In this document: positions 23,295 through 34,925 of the stretch, one piece after another
How positions within the stretch are numbered: position 1 is the first letter of the stretch
How the letters are laid out: each line of letters opens with the position of its first letter
Assembly (NCBI RefSeq): GCF_032854445.1
Contig: NC_088299.1
Span: forward strand, 7,604,324-7,668,323
Source of the DNA: Liolophura sinensis
Taxonomy: Eukaryota; Mollusca; Polyplacophora; Chitonida; Chitonidae
Direction: 5' to 3'
Length of the DNA: 64,000 nt
Notes under the pieces: generated by a model
Databases searched by the model: none
What the model was told of the DNA's origin: nothing
Seen by the model: only the letters and a program-made list of their open reading frames with translations
Made by a program: the position numbers and the translations under genes

Positions 23295-23924
23295 TGTCTG
23301 CCTCTGCCTTAGAATGTTCCAGAATACCCTCAGTTCGGGGCCTGTTTGTTTACAACAAGTGTTCAAGAATTTTCTTATTCTAGACAATTCCACCAGGCTA
23401 TATAAGATCTATGAAAGCAGGTCAAAAGGGAGGAGAAAGGAGAATTATTGAGAGTTTTGGATGCTTTCGCTGTGTGTTACTTCAGTAGGCCCTTTGTGCT
23501 GAATTTTGGCCGAGTACTTGTTCAGTCTGAACTTGTATATTTAATTTGTGCTCTTGTGTACACAGTGCTTATTAGTACACGGACCCTGTCTGTGGAATTT
23601 TGTGTATATTTCGTCATACACTCAGTTATACTCTGGATTTTCCCTCTTATTTGTGCATTTATACCTGTATTTTTTCAGCATTGTGGAATGTATGCGTCCC
23701 TTTGGACTTGACACCGTTGTACATGTAAGTAATTTAGTATTTTTATAGATACTGCTATCCTTTCTTGTTAAACTTAAGTACTTTAGTATTTGTATAAGTC
23801 TTGTTATCTGTCCTTGTTAAACCTAATAAATTGTTGTAAAATAAAATCTGCTGGTTTTGGTTACTTTTTTGTGCGGCTAAACTGTCGTGTATTTCGAACA
23901 AGCCATCTCTTTATAATACAGACA
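23295..23924 (+). mobile_element. LTR-like repeat, copy 1
   Basis: About 630 bp that matches 38243-38904 along nearly its whole length. Ends TGTCTG...CAGACA as in retroviral-type LTRs, with a TATA box (GGCTATATAAG) near 23397 and polyadenylation signals (CTAATAAATT, AAATAAAATC) near 23825-23850. The shared sequence runs about 16 nt past the 3' end (GTTTGGGTCATAACAA), possibly a primer-binding site, then diverges. No gag or pol is seen. Relative to copy 2 it lacks 39 bp. Confidence 0.6.
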
Positions 23925-23940
23925 GTTTGGGTCATAACAA

Positions 23941-25379
23941 AAGGGTAATGAGGAAACAGAATATGACTTGACATCACTTAGAAGCGTTTCGAGAGGACCA
24001 CTGTATTTTACCCTCTGAGAAAAAAAAATAAACAATAAAATAAATTGAAATAATTTTGAGGACATTTTTACCTCACTTTTCGAATGGCACCGTTTTGGTA
24101 TCATCGTTTATATTCACTTTAATGTAAATATAGATTTGAAATATGTTAAAGGAGAAGAGAACATAAAAATGACGACAAAATCAGATGAAAGAGCGTCAAA
24201 ACTTGTTTGCAAATATGATCTTTAATATTTTTTCAAGAGAAAAGGGTATTTAAAAATATTTTTGTATGGTGGGTATTTGGGACAAACTTTTAGTACTTAT
24301 CGTTGTAGCATAACAATGTTCTAAATAAGGATGTGATGCTTGCCTAATAAAATTTATTTGAATGTAAATTTGTTGTTTATATCGAAACATATGCATTTAA
24401 CTTAAATTATGATTATATTTATAAGCATATTAAAAATATGAATATGATCTATATTGAGGTATAATACATTTGTTAGATGACAATTTTAGTGCAAAATATT
24501 TATTAAACCTGTGTTACATCCTCATTTATGACATTATTTATTATATTATTATAAATAAAGACTATGTGTCTTTTTCTCAAGGAAAAATTCCAAAAAATAT
24601 TGAAGACCACATTTAGGAATAACTTTTCGCACTCTTTCATCTGAACTTGATATCATTTTTATGTCTTCTCCACCTTTAGAAGCCAAATATGAATTTCCAT
24701 GAAGTTACTTTTCACTAAAGCAGTTAAACCTCCGATAAAATGCTGTTGACGCATATTAAGCTGCTTAGTAAGCCAAACAATGCAAGGATAGACTTGAAAA
24801 GGCCAAACGGCCCAAGTTTGCGCGACAATGACCTCCTCTGCTTTATAGGTTCGGATTTATGGCGATAAAAAACAATTAGAAAGACAGACAGACAGACGGA
24901 CAAACGTGCACACGGACAATGTCGTGACAGTACTCCTTAGCAATAACGGGCTGAAGAAACATAAGGATTCATGTACATTGTTCGCAGTAACCGTACATCT
25001 AAGGGTGCATTACAAAGGTTTAACAGACCGTATTTTGGTCAACGTTTTTATGAAATGCATTCATGTAACTTCACAAATATTACCGTAATGCATTTTTTTT
25101 ACAGATATGGTAAATATGTACATTCTGAAAACCAAAGCAAACGGTTTTGTAAAAAAGTTGTAAAACAAACGGTACAATTAATTTAGACTGAAGTATTGAT
25201 TGTATTTCTCTGATGTTTACTTCACATTTTCTGCAAACTCATCATTTAGCACAAGTGCAAAGAAATGAGATCAAATCCCCACCAGAAAAGCTTTGAGACT
25301 TGGGAAACTTCTTTGTTGGTTGTATCACAACAATGTTCGTTTTGCCTGACAAAAAATGAAAACAAACAACGTCTTTGCC
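23941..25379. other. AT-rich 3' flank of receptor 2
   Basis: Very AT-rich; probably includes the 3'UTR. No other element. Confidence 0.5.
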
Positions 25380-26687
25380 TCATTGTTTTTCCGATTCCTC
25401 ATCTGCTCTTGTTTCCTGGGTTAGGGACGTTGTTTTGAGAGATGGTCTGTACTTCATCTTTGGACAGAATAAATGTAGGAGTTCTTTCCGCATGGTTTGG
25501 CTACAAGCGGCATAAAGGACACAGTTAACAAGGGGGTTTGTGTTGATCAGAGCCTCGCCCATAGAAAACATGTAGAATTCTGCCGGGTTCTGATTGATGT
25601 AGAGCGTCTTTAGTCCATACAACGCCACATAGAGAGAGGCGCCCCCAGCGGTTGCATTACACACGAGAAACACCGTCACTATCATAATCAGCATGCGCGT
25701 AATTTGGTTCTCGCGTGATTTGCCGGTATCCTCGCGAGAGTCTTGTTTCGTTGTGAGGCGAACTCGATCCCATCTAGCACGCCAGACGTGCCAGAGAACC
25801 GCAAAATTCAGAGACGCCAACAAAGGGAAAGGGATAACTTTCGTTGCCAGAAAGTAAATCCAGAAATATACTTGTTCAAATTGCTCATTTACTCCAAGAC
25901 TGGTCAATTTGTGGGTGTAATAAGTTTCGTTCGTCACCGGGTCTGTCAAAGGTACGACGGATCGGCGAAAGAATCGTGGAATATTTAGAGAAATTCCACA
26001 GACGAATGCGGCGACCACGACTTTTTTGGCCCGAGATTTGGTGCAGTATTTCTGTGCTTTCATTGGCATAGCCACGGCGACGAAGCGTTCTATAGTGAAT
26101 GCAGTGGTGACCCAGACAGCTGCAGTGTGAAATGTATTAACCAGTGGCAAAAAGTACGATGCATAGAAAGCATAGAAGGTTTGAAAAGATCTTAAAGGCA
26201 TGGCCGAAAGATAGACTCTGAATATAGTGGGGGCAAAGAAGATGGCAAAAAGTAGGTCTGCCACGGCTAAGCCTAGAAGATATGCTGTTGAACTTGAATT
26301 AAGTACGTCTTTTCGTAGTACTGACACGGTCAGGGCGTTCCCAATTAAGGCCAGTGTAGTGATCACTGGGAAATAAATTCCCCGTATAACAAACGTTACT
26401 TGATTATATGTGACGCGCCAACGTGGAGTTTCTTTTTGAGCAGTTTTAACGTCCACAAACCAATCGTTAGCCTCGTTGGTGAAATTGCAGGCACTTGCCG
26501 TGGAAGTATTCCCTAGTGTGTTATTGTGGTCAGAAAGAGGAAAATTCCACAGCCCTTCATCTCCAACAATATCAATGGGAGAATCAGGTTCCATATCGTC
26601 TATAAAACTACTTGAGTTACATGTCGACTGGACGATCTTTGAGTTCATGATTAGGAAGAAGCCCATGTAGACCAGTCCAAAACCCAT
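25380..26687 (-). CDS. Receptor 2: class A GPCR, FMRFamide-receptor-like
   Basis: A 435-residue single-exon receptor, clearly the sister of receptor 1 (long identical stretches such as MPMKAQKYCTK, TNETYYTHKL and ASLYVALYG). I start at the ATG at 26687; an open reading extends two codons further to a TTG, which is not a plausible start. Residues 1-20 are signal-peptide-like. The N-terminus carries several sequons and two cysteines (23 and 68). TM3 ends ERF (200-202), TM4 ends NIPRFFRR, SRENQITRML precedes TM6, TM6 has CNATAG and TM7 has NPLVNCVLY. The acidic, basic-rich tail ends in ESEKQ. No Cys at 3.25 or in ECL2. The acceptor TTTTTCAG ends at 26727, 39 nt upstream of the ATG. No nearby AATAAA is evident downstream; the first is near 24501, about 0.9 kb away. 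A neuropeptide or chemosensory receptor; ligand unknown. Confidence 0.93.
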   Translation of the reverse strand: MGFGLVYMGFFLIMNSKIVQSTCNSSSFIDDMEPDSPIDIVGDEGLWNFPLSDHNNTLGNTSTASACNFTNEANDWFVDVKTAQKETPRWRVTYNQVTFVIRGIYFPVITTLALIGNALTVSVLRKDVLNSSSTAYLLGLAVADLLFAIFFAPTIFRVYLSAMPLRSFQTFYAFYASYFLPLVNTFHTAAVWVTTAFTIERFVAVAMPMKAQKYCTKSRAKKVVVAAFVCGISLNIPRFFRRSVVPLTDPVTNETYYTHKLTSLGVNEQFEQVYFWIYFLATKVIPFPLLASLNFAVLWHVWRARWDRVRLTTKQDSREDTGKSRENQITRMLIMIVTVFLVCNATAGGASLYVALYGLKTLYINQNPAEFYMFSMGEALINTNPLVNCVLYAACSQTMRKELLHLFCPKMKYRPSLKTTSLTQETRADEESEKQ

Positions 26688-26728
26688 GTCCAAAAAGTGA
26701 CGATTATCCGATAATATATGGACAACCT
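26688..26728 (-). other. 3' splice site and 5' leader of the receptor 2 coding exon
   Basis: Minus-strand TATATTTTTCAG is a strong acceptor ending at 26727, followed by a 39-nt leader and the ATG at 26687. Confidence 0.65.
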
Positions 26729-26845
26729 GAAAAATATAACATGAAGAAATGCTTACAGGAAGCTAAGAATCAAGATTTGACTCCCATTCACAAATCACCA
26801 AATTACGTTCAAAGTTTGAAAATGGTAGTTTAAAACTAAACTTTT

Positions 26846-26930
26846 AAAATGGTACTTGTTGCTGCCTCGTTTGGCGTTCACCACAACTCCTCGTTGTCAT
26901 ATGATTGAAAAGGTAAGACGTTAAACCGCA
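26846..26930 (+). mobile_element. SINE-B or SINE-C remnant
   Basis: GCTGCCTCGTTTGGCGTTCA, then TCGTTGTCATATGATTGAAA and GACGTTAAACC; middle deleted. Confidence 0.55.
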
Positions 26931-29299
26931 ATCAATTGGACTGATCTCCGTGTTTCTTAGTTACTCTATCTAGAAAGCAGGTTTTTTATTAGGAACTTTG
27001 TCTATGCATTGTAAAAAGGAAAATAAAAGACCCATGGCGATTGAAATCAAAGTAAAAAATACATAAAAAGACACAAAAAAGTGTTTTAGTTAGCCTAACA
27101 AACCTGTCAATTTAACCTAAACTCATGCATTAAAAAGATCAAATCTAGCTTCGCCGTTTTCTTTTGAACAAAAAGGCATTTGTAAAATGCACAACAAAGA
27201 GTAATTATGCATTTGATAACGATATCAGGTTATTTCTAATGTTATTTTACAGTACGCCAATTTTTTTGCATCATCGCCATCAATGTCTATAATTGATGTA
27301 ACTGATATTTTGACCACAGACGTGGCTGATTTAGCATGATGCTTTAGCTCTGTTGTTTCTTTGTTTTCTAAGGCAAGGCTATTTACTCCAGTGCACCTGA
27401 AATCAAAGGTGAATGCCGAAAAACAGTACAAGCTTTTAAATTTTAAAGAACAATCAACATAAAGCTTACAGATTGCTATGGCGTGTATATCCGATCTGGA
27501 ATAATGGAATGACGCTCTTGAGAACATAACTAGTAGATCCATAAGTTACGCATGACTTCGACAAATGGGTCGAACATTTGCCCTCAACCTGTTAAAGTGT
27601 TGATGGACAGATTTTTATAACTCTGTTACACAAACAAAATCGGGTGATAATGCACCATAAATGTCTGTAGGCCTACTGCTGTGTTACCGACAGTTAGTAC
27701 ATTTCAGAGTTTTGCCAGCTTTAGATAGCGGTAAACAAATTTTATCCAAAATTAGTATAAATTTTTTCTGGAGTTTATTAAGGAGAATGTTATTATATTT
27801 ACCGCAGCTGCATTAGTAGAAAATGGAGGTCAGGCGTTTGAGAATATATTTAGTTTTTTGTTGAAGTTGACAATTTGACTTGGTTTAGGATGACAATTTT
27901 ACAACATATGTAGTAAAGAAAAATCAATGTGCTGATGAATTCCATACGACATCTCTCTGTATCCCCAATGTCTGCTTCAAGGCCTTTCGATTTCAAGTTC
28001 TTTCCGCTGAACAGCTGTTCAAGGCGCTTTATTGCATACATCACGCGTTCATCTTCCAGGACATTATATCCCGTAAAATATTTTCACACCTAAGATAGAG
28101 TTCCAAAACGTTCACCACATGTTGACGGGAAAATGGTTTTACTTTGACCATATATTGAGTGTCATTGAATCGATATCTGCTTAGCTTTGTCAAATTATTT
28201 TTACTAGACATGATGTATTACCAGTCACATGAACGACATTTAGTTTCTATTTCTATTCCCTTTTGCGTTCTATAAAATGCACCGTGAAACATTTTTTTAA
28301 ATCCATAAATAAATTTACAAAGTTTCTATTATAGAGACAGCGTGTGTTTGTGGGGAACTTCTAAGCTAATTCATTAATGGGATTCAAGCTTTGTCAGCAC
28401 TAGGGGGATAGCGGATCGTTATGTAGGTTGTCTGATAGCAATGCTGAACCGACAGTCCGTTATTTAAGGCTCATTGGCGTTCTAAAAGCTCATAGTCCAG
28501 TATCGGACAGTCGCATTACAAACGCAAGGATAGAATTCAGGCAATACAAAACATTTGTAGGCATTTACATATTACGCCAAAACAAAAAGAAAGGTGTGAA
28601 ATGCATATTGTAAACTTAATACACAAAACCTCACTTTTCTGGATAAGAAGCAAAGGCCTGCTTTTCCCCAGATTGTTTAGAGTGAAACGGATCTATTCAT
28701 ATACCAGCCGCCAACCATTAAGGTCGCTCCAGTTCAGTTATCGCAAGGATGACGTTTTCCCAAAACGACGTATAACACAAACCAGCAGTCAGCAGTCTTC
28801 AATGATGTCATAAAGACACAAGGTATGTTCTGCGCGACTGAGTGAAGTCAGTATTCAAATCGTGTACCATGCTAGAAAGCCATGAAGCACTTGCATCAAA
28901 ATGTTATCATGACTGACTTCGTTTCATGATGGTTTTTTATAACGTGAACAACAACGCTGGATTAACCACCGCTTTTTTTAAGATTAAAGCTTAAAAAGGT
29001 TTGGCAGAATATATTCCAACACGAAAAGCTTTTAAGTCAGTCCAGTGGTTCAATAAACAAATCATTCAATAAACTTAAGTGGTCCAATGAAAAAATTAGT
29101 GACTGTGCTCCGAATGGTTTCTTGTATCTGTAAATTCGAGTCTGAGTTGTTTAGAGTTGGTTAGTGCCTCCATTACGGTTTCTCGTAAGAAAGGCCCGTG
29201 ACAGCTTTGTAGGTATTTAGTTAAACGCAAAGGAATGAATGAGTGATTGACGATCAACGTCAGATGAAACCTAAAAGGAAATAATTACATGGGTATAAT

Positions 29300-29545
29300 T
29301 GAAGACATAAAGCATAGAAAGTAGCAGCGACGACAGTGTGATTATTGGCAAATGGTTACAGGTAGCCGGTGAAATATAGCCTTTTGTCAGTTTACCCCAG
29401 TCAGGGTTTTATTCTCACTGTTCATGTGAATGCATAAATAGTAGCAATTCACAGTCCCCCCCCCCCCCGCCCCCCGAGCACCATGGCTTAAGCATAATTA
29501 GGTAAAAATATTATGCAGTGATATTAATTGCACTGGAACCCTTCA
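29300..29545 (+). repeat. Dispersed repeat D, copy 2, with expanded C-tract
   Basis: AGCATAGAAAGTAGCAGCGA, CGACAGTGTGATTATTGGC, GTCAGGGTTTTATTCTCACT, GAGCACCATGGCTTAAGC. A run of about 20 Cs with one G sits where copy 1 has CCCTA. Confidence 0.7.
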
Positions 29546-29631
29546 AATTATGGGCTTGTGACAAACAGAAAAATAACCTACTAGGCACTTGATAAAACAC
29601 AAATTTAAGCGTCAGGTTTAACACTCATAGC

Positions 29632-29722
29632 AACCAGGTTTCCTTCCACCATAATGCTGGTCGCCTTTGTATTAGTGAAATATTCTTGAGTACGGCGTGA
29701 AAAGATCAAATCAGTAAATAAC
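29632..29722 (+). mobile_element. SINE-A 3' fragment
   Basis: GGTTTCCTTCCACCATAATG through AGTACGGCGTGAAAAG and a weak tail; inside the predicted receptor 2 intron. Confidence 0.75.
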
Positions 29723-29895
29723 TTCTCGACTCGTACACCACACGTAAACTATAAAGGGCCGCGCCAAGTCGATAATAAGGCCCATTTCCAAAGCAGCGAA
29801 AATAACCAGTTAACTATAATAAAGACACATGATGACTTAGGCTGGCTAGGTAGGGCCGTCAAAGGCTTAAACCTATGGAAACATAAATTACTAAC

Positions 29896-29957
29896 CTTGT
29901 AAATGCAACAATGGATCTAGCCTCGATCTGTGTTCATGTGACGCTGTCCGAGCGAGA
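29896..29957 (-). other. Predicted non-coding first exon of receptor 2
   Basis: Ends TTTACAAG at 29896 then GTTAGTAATT, a good donor shared with the receptor 1 first exon. The TATA box at 29986-29993 would place the transcription start near 29957. Start position is estimated. Confidence 0.5.
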
Positions 29958-29985
29958 TGTCCCGTGAATTCAGGAGAGGTACGGA

Positions 29986-29993
29986 CATATATA
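29986..29993 (-). promoter_or_regulatory. TATA-like box of receptor 2
   Basis: Minus-strand CAGTATATATGT, identical to the core at 11103-11110. Here it lies only about 58 bp from the shared upstream block, against about 1.1 kb in receptor 1. Confidence 0.5.
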
Positions 29994-30039
29994 CTGCTGT
30001 AGGCAAAATCTATAATGTATCTGAAGGTCGGCCGTCAAA

Positions 30040-30160
30040 CTAGCCTCCAGGGCGTGTCAGCATATGCTTATACAACCACATACCCCCGATAAAGAGGGTA
30101 AAACTGTGATCATTTGAGCGGGATGATTAATATTCATGGAATCATGAAATCCCACGCTTA
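30040..30160 (-). promoter_or_regulatory. Upstream block shared by receptors 1 and 2 (receptor 2 copy)
   Basis: GGCGTGTCAG at 30051-30060 and ATTAATATTCATG at 30126-30138, matching 12232-12326. Being next to the TATA box, this copy probably shows the ancestral promoter arrangement. Confidence 0.5.
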
Positions 30161-33100
30161 TTATGTTTGATTAACTTTCTTTGATTTCATTAAATAAGAA
30201 TTAAGTTTACTTTGGTATGACAACACAGAGTTCTTGTACACCCCTCTGTTTCAAGGGACTAAATCTATAAACAGTTGAGAATATTTGGTCCAGCGTTGCA
30301 GGTGAGATGATGAGTTCGAATCCGGTGAACATACATCCAAAAAACAAAGTAGAGCCAGTTCGTATGTATTGGTATTGAAGCCTCCAGTTTTACATTCGAT
30401 AAGCCATACAGGGGCGTTCCCAGTCGATAATCGCAATTCTGTTTAAAACTAAAAATATCAGCTTTCTAAGGACTATGAAGGAAATATTATGTAAACATTT
30501 AATAAAGCCGTAATATGTAAAAGAGAAGCAGTCAATAGTCAGTGAAGAGTTTCCAGGTTCGAGTACAAATATAAGTATCTCAGTCATGTGTTGATTGGAT
30601 CTGTCCGTAAAAGCGTCTTGCTGATGCACTTCTATCCTCAGGTTCTCCGAAGTTAAATACAACAGTGACAACTTTGAAACAGGCCGCTCTGCCTCAGAGG
30701 TCTTGAAAGCTTTGTCATTATGCTTATTATAGAATCAAGAAACATGCTAGGCTTTGGGCCGTTTGATAGATTATCCTTGACACACTAGTTGGCTTTTTCT
30801 TTTGCTTTTCATTTAAAATTGTGACGTAGATTGACATCATGACATTTTACACAGAATGTAGCACGTTACAAGGTGATGATGTGTGTATGCCATATACAGG
30901 ATCCTTTGGTATGTTACTACAAAAATAAGGTAATCCTTTTAGAGATATACTTCTAACTAAAATGTACTATCTGGACTATCTGTTGTGGCTCTTAAATCCA
31001 ACCAAGCTAGATTAATTTCTGTTACCCTCTGGGCAATATGCGGATTGCTTAAAGCCAATAAGTTATCAATATACCAGCAGGTAAATCCGAAATTCCAGTA
31101 ATTCCCATGAATGATAAAAAGTAATAATAGACGAACTAAAGAAGACTTTCTTGCTGTGGACAGTTTTGTCAATTTGTCAACTAAAACTTAGTGAGGGATC
31201 GTAGCATAGAAAGCGTTGATATTAGATAGTGGTTCCGTCTTTATATGGCATGAGTTCTTGGGCGCCATGTTCTTCCTTGGAACGTTTTGAATAGTTTAGA
31301 ATCTACCTCATAACATGTGATATACCTGGACTCTTTGTAATGGTACAGGTGCATGATACAAGATGATTTTATTTCTTGCAGGGCTCTTGTCGGTAAGGTT
31401 CACAAAAGTCTGGTGGTACAGTTCCTTTAACCAGTGATAAATCGAACTTTGTATGGGGATTTGTACAGGTTGGGAACCGTGTGTGGTATATCAGTATGAC
31501 GAGGTATGTGCCTTTCTTCAATAAAACCTTTGTGTTTGTTAAATACTTCCTCCCGAGTGCATCTTTTAGCGGAATGCGTCGATGTTTGTGTGTATTATTA
31601 AGCTCCTCTACATGAATTAATTGTAATTCTTGCCAGTAAATATGAGATTATTGCGAGATTTAAAAATAAAAATAGAAATTTATAAAAAAATCAAAATTTA
31701 TAAAAATGCGAATAAAGTATATCTGAATGAAAGTAGGTACCTCTTGCACAATAACATCTTTCATAACCTGTGTAGCCACAGAAAAAAGATGTATTGTCTG
31801 TATGGTGGATTGCCAAAACAAAGTCCTTTTGAACAAACTCGAGCCAAAATAGGAAAGTACTGCAAGACCTATTTTCTCCCCACTAGACAAACGTGATCTT
31901 CAAGTGCTGATATAGGACGATTTTTTCGTTTGACTTGATATTTACTTTTCTATGCTCTTTATTCTTTAAACCCCTAACAAAGATGTTCTTTTAGATCACT
32001 ATTATCAATAATATTAAGGTCAACTGTCAGGGCGTGTTTGCATTTGCCATAAGTAAAAACAGATGGCTACAATCACAAATGTCACCAGGGGAATCTCAAA
32101 AGGTTACGCAGAGTAATGATTGTTTGCATGTTGTAACATCACATTAAGATAAAGGACTTTTTTTACATTTAAGCTGTGAACCTTCTTATGGATGTCTTGA
32201 ACATGTGTGCTGAAGGTGTTAATTTTACATTACGCCAGTAACTGCACCTCAGAACGTATTAATCTTATATATTAAATGCTTTTCCTTCCTCACCACTGTC
32301 AAATATTGAATTTGTCATTATTAAAAGTCATACACATGTTTAGCATTGTAGATTTAAGAGTGTTTATACAGGCTTTATATGAACATCACAAAGTTCAGTT
32401 TGTAACAAACCGATAACAAGAGACTTCCAAAAACATTTGCCTAAAGTGTGGAGCATGTACTTCATTAATGCGAACAGCAATGGCGATTTTGAAGGTGATC
32501 AAGTCATACGATGTCGTAAAGATGTGCACAGATCTTTTATAGACATTGTAATCATTGTCGAATGCGCAGAGCATAGAAAGCCAGCCACACTATGGACGAC
32601 AGAGTGACAGCCTCGGTATCATAATACGCGACTGTCCCCATGTAAGGCAAACATTTTGCACTGCAGATGTTCGTAGTAATTCTAACATAGTGTTTATTCC
32701 CGCCAACAGCTCTCCTATTTAACATAAAACTTAGTAAGCAGCAGGAATTGCTAGTAGTGACAACTATCTCATCTACAATACTGGAAAATGTTTGACAAAT
32801 AACGTAAGATCCAGCAAATATGTTGACTGTTTCTAGTTTCTTTCTGAGAAAACTTTATCACCAGTAATGAAGTTGACAGAAACATTAAATCTCCATAACC
32901 ACCCCTTCCCATCCCTACCATTCCCATGAACTTCATCTTATCTCCAAACACATTCGAAGATTTAGCCATGGCGTGTTCCTACTTTAATTATGATTAAGAT
33001 CTAGAGTAAGTCGAATCGAAACTATATTAGTTACCTGATAGGGATAGGGAAATACTTTTATTGGATTTTCATTTATCCTCGAACGGAGATTAGGTCTGCA

Positions 33101-33309
33101 TCTGTTTCATTATTTTTTCAGCGGCTGTTAATAACAGGTTATCCAGAAACGGGCACAATCCGGAATAAAGACCGATCAGATCATTGCCCTGGTGTTGCCA
33201 AGAAGGGATAGATGGTTTTGAAATGTGATGACACCACAACGTTTGAGTAATACTAAACCATTGACTCCTGGCATAGTGTAATCAGCATCATTATATATGT
33301 GTTTACCTA
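30161..33309. other. Gene-free stretch
   Basis: AT-rich; the longest open readings (93 codons or fewer) overlap on opposite strands and show no family features. Confidence 0.5.
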
Positions 33310-33490
33310 GATCGGCGTAAGCCATGGTGCTATTAGTGTGTGTGGGTTTCTCCTTTTAATCACTGCATTAACAATTATAAGAAAACCCTAACTATGGTAA
33401 ATTGACGAGAAACCGTATTTCACTGGTTACATGTGACTATTTGCCAACAATAACACCGTCGTCGCTGTTGTTGTTTTTACCTTCCATAAT
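33310..33490 (-). repeat. Dispersed repeat D, minus copy
   Basis: AAGCCATGGTGCTATTAG, GGTAAATTGACGAGAAACCG, CAATAACACCGTCGTCGCTG are reverse complements of D. Confidence 0.65.
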
Positions 33491-33635
33491 GTATTTTTCA
33501 TTAAAATCACGACCCATCTTATAAATATCAACGATATTCGCATTTTATTGTAGATGTAGATTATTTGCAGCTGACATATTTTTTGTTGGCTGCATGAAAA
33601 GATGCGTTGACATATGGAATTCTTCCATCAATTAG

Positions 33636-33971
33636 GACCGGCCCGGATAGCACAGTTGGTAGAGCGTCCGCTTCGGGACCGGTAGATCCAGGATCAATCA
33701 TTGGTCGAGTCACACCTAAGACTTTAAAAGAGGAAGTTGTAACTTCCTCGCTTGGCGTTCAGCATGAAGGGGATAGTGCAACGACTGGTTGACCCGTATC
33801 AGTATAATGGCTCGAGCGGGCCGGCTTACTTGCCTTCGGTAAGTCGTCTCAGTGATGCAGCACTAAATAAAAGAGCGGTGGAAATCCGTCCTGCAACAAT
33901 GATTCCTTCGTCGTCATATGACTGAAAAATTGTTGAGTACGACGTTAAACCCCAAGCACTCACTCACTCAC
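33636..33971 (+). mobile_element. SINE-B, full length with target-site duplication
   Basis: tRNA-Lys-like head GCCCGGATAGCACAGTTGG, A box TAGCACAGTTGG, diverged B box. Then the body (GGCGTTCAGCATGAAGG, AGAGCGGTGGAAATCC) and GACGTTAAACCCCAAG with a (CACT)n tail. TCCATCAATTAG (33624-33635) and TCCATCAGTTAG (33972-33983) flank it. Confidence 0.93.
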
Positions 33972-33999
33972 TCCATCAGTTAGATCTAACCCTTTACTT

Positions 34000-34180
34000 G
34001 AAGAGTGAAAACTAAGAGAGTGACGTAAAGTGTTAACCAAGAATAACTGGCTAATGGTGATGTGTACCTGACGAGACCCGGCCTTCAGTGTACCTGGGTT
34101 AAGGTTTCATTCTAACCGATCATGCAAATGCTAAAACAGCTTACAACTACCACTCCCCCATTCTCCCACTGGCGATCATT
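34000..34180 (+). repeat. Dispersed repeat D, diverged
   Basis: AACTGGCTAATGGTGATGTG, GGGTTAAGGTTTCATTCTAA, GATCATGCAAATGC, CCACTCCCCCATTCTCC. Confidence 0.5.
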
Positions 34181-34736
34181 TGCTATTTATTTTGTTGATA
34201 AGCGAGGTAGAATTTTTTAAATAGTTTTAGAACATTTCTGAAATACTACTTTATTACTTAATTCAGACTTAGTGGCTGACTTTATGTTCATTTAAGTTAG
34301 ACTTACTATTAAAATAATTTTAGCTGATGCGTCCTGTTTTCATGCGTGGAGGAAATTCGAGCGCCCAGGACATACCACCGTTACTAAATAACTTTCCCAC
34401 GTTGTGAAGTACAGTGGTTTTCGACGAAGGTTAAACTGCGTAAACGGCAGAACAAGAGGCATCAGCTGCTTGTCGTCACCTTGATCTTGATGTTCTATGA
34501 TAGCATGGACAGCACCTGGGCAATTATCACACGGATTTCGATACTCGGGCTTTATTTTCTGTTGTAAGTCTTTTATTATATTTGTGCATAACCCATGATT
34601 CTGCTGGTAACCTAAGCATCATCAAGGCCAAGCGCATTTGCATTGGTTTAATGTTATAGTATGTTAAATTTTAAGTAAGTTTAGATTAGTGACTTCTAAT
34701 AAATTGCAATTAACATCACAAGGTCGTTTTCTTTAC

Positions 34737-34925
34737 GACCTACCTTACGATGCTACTTAAGCTATGGTGCTAGAGATGTGTAATTTGCTACTTTTTTTAG
34801 CATTTTCATGAACAGTTAGAATAAAGCCCTGGGTGAGGTAAATTAACAACAGGCCGTATTCCACCCGTTACCTGTGACCACTGGGCAGTTACAACACTGT
34901 CTTCGCTGCTCAGTTTTACTCTCTC
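34737..34925 (-). repeat. Dispersed repeat D, minus copy
   Basis: TTCATGAACAGTTAGAATAA, GGTGAGGTAAATTAACAACA, ACAACACTGTCTTCGCTGCT. Opposite in orientation to the copy at 34000. Confidence 0.65.

Larger units (their letters stand above)
26727..29895 (-). other. Predicted 5'UTR intron of receptor 2
   Basis: From the donor at 29895 (AAG|GTTAGT) to the acceptor at 26727, about 3.2 kb. It contains a SINE-B remnant (26846-26930), a repeat-D copy with a C-tract (29300-29545) and a SINE-A 3' end (29632-29722). I see no exon-like coding sequence in 26931-29299; the small open readings there are low-complexity or AT-rich. Confidence 0.5.

Noticed and set aside
26688-26693. Two-codon longer start for receptor 2
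   Set aside because: The upstream codon is TTG; the ATG at 26687 is used instead. The same applies to 54823-54828 for receptor 4.
33607-33792. 61-codon ORF
   Set aside because: Entirely inside the SINE-B insertion and its flank.
33964-33971. Short CACTCACT array as CRISPR or telomere-like repeat
   Set aside because: It is the SINE-B tail; also seen at 44554-44569 and, inverted, at 1194-1208.
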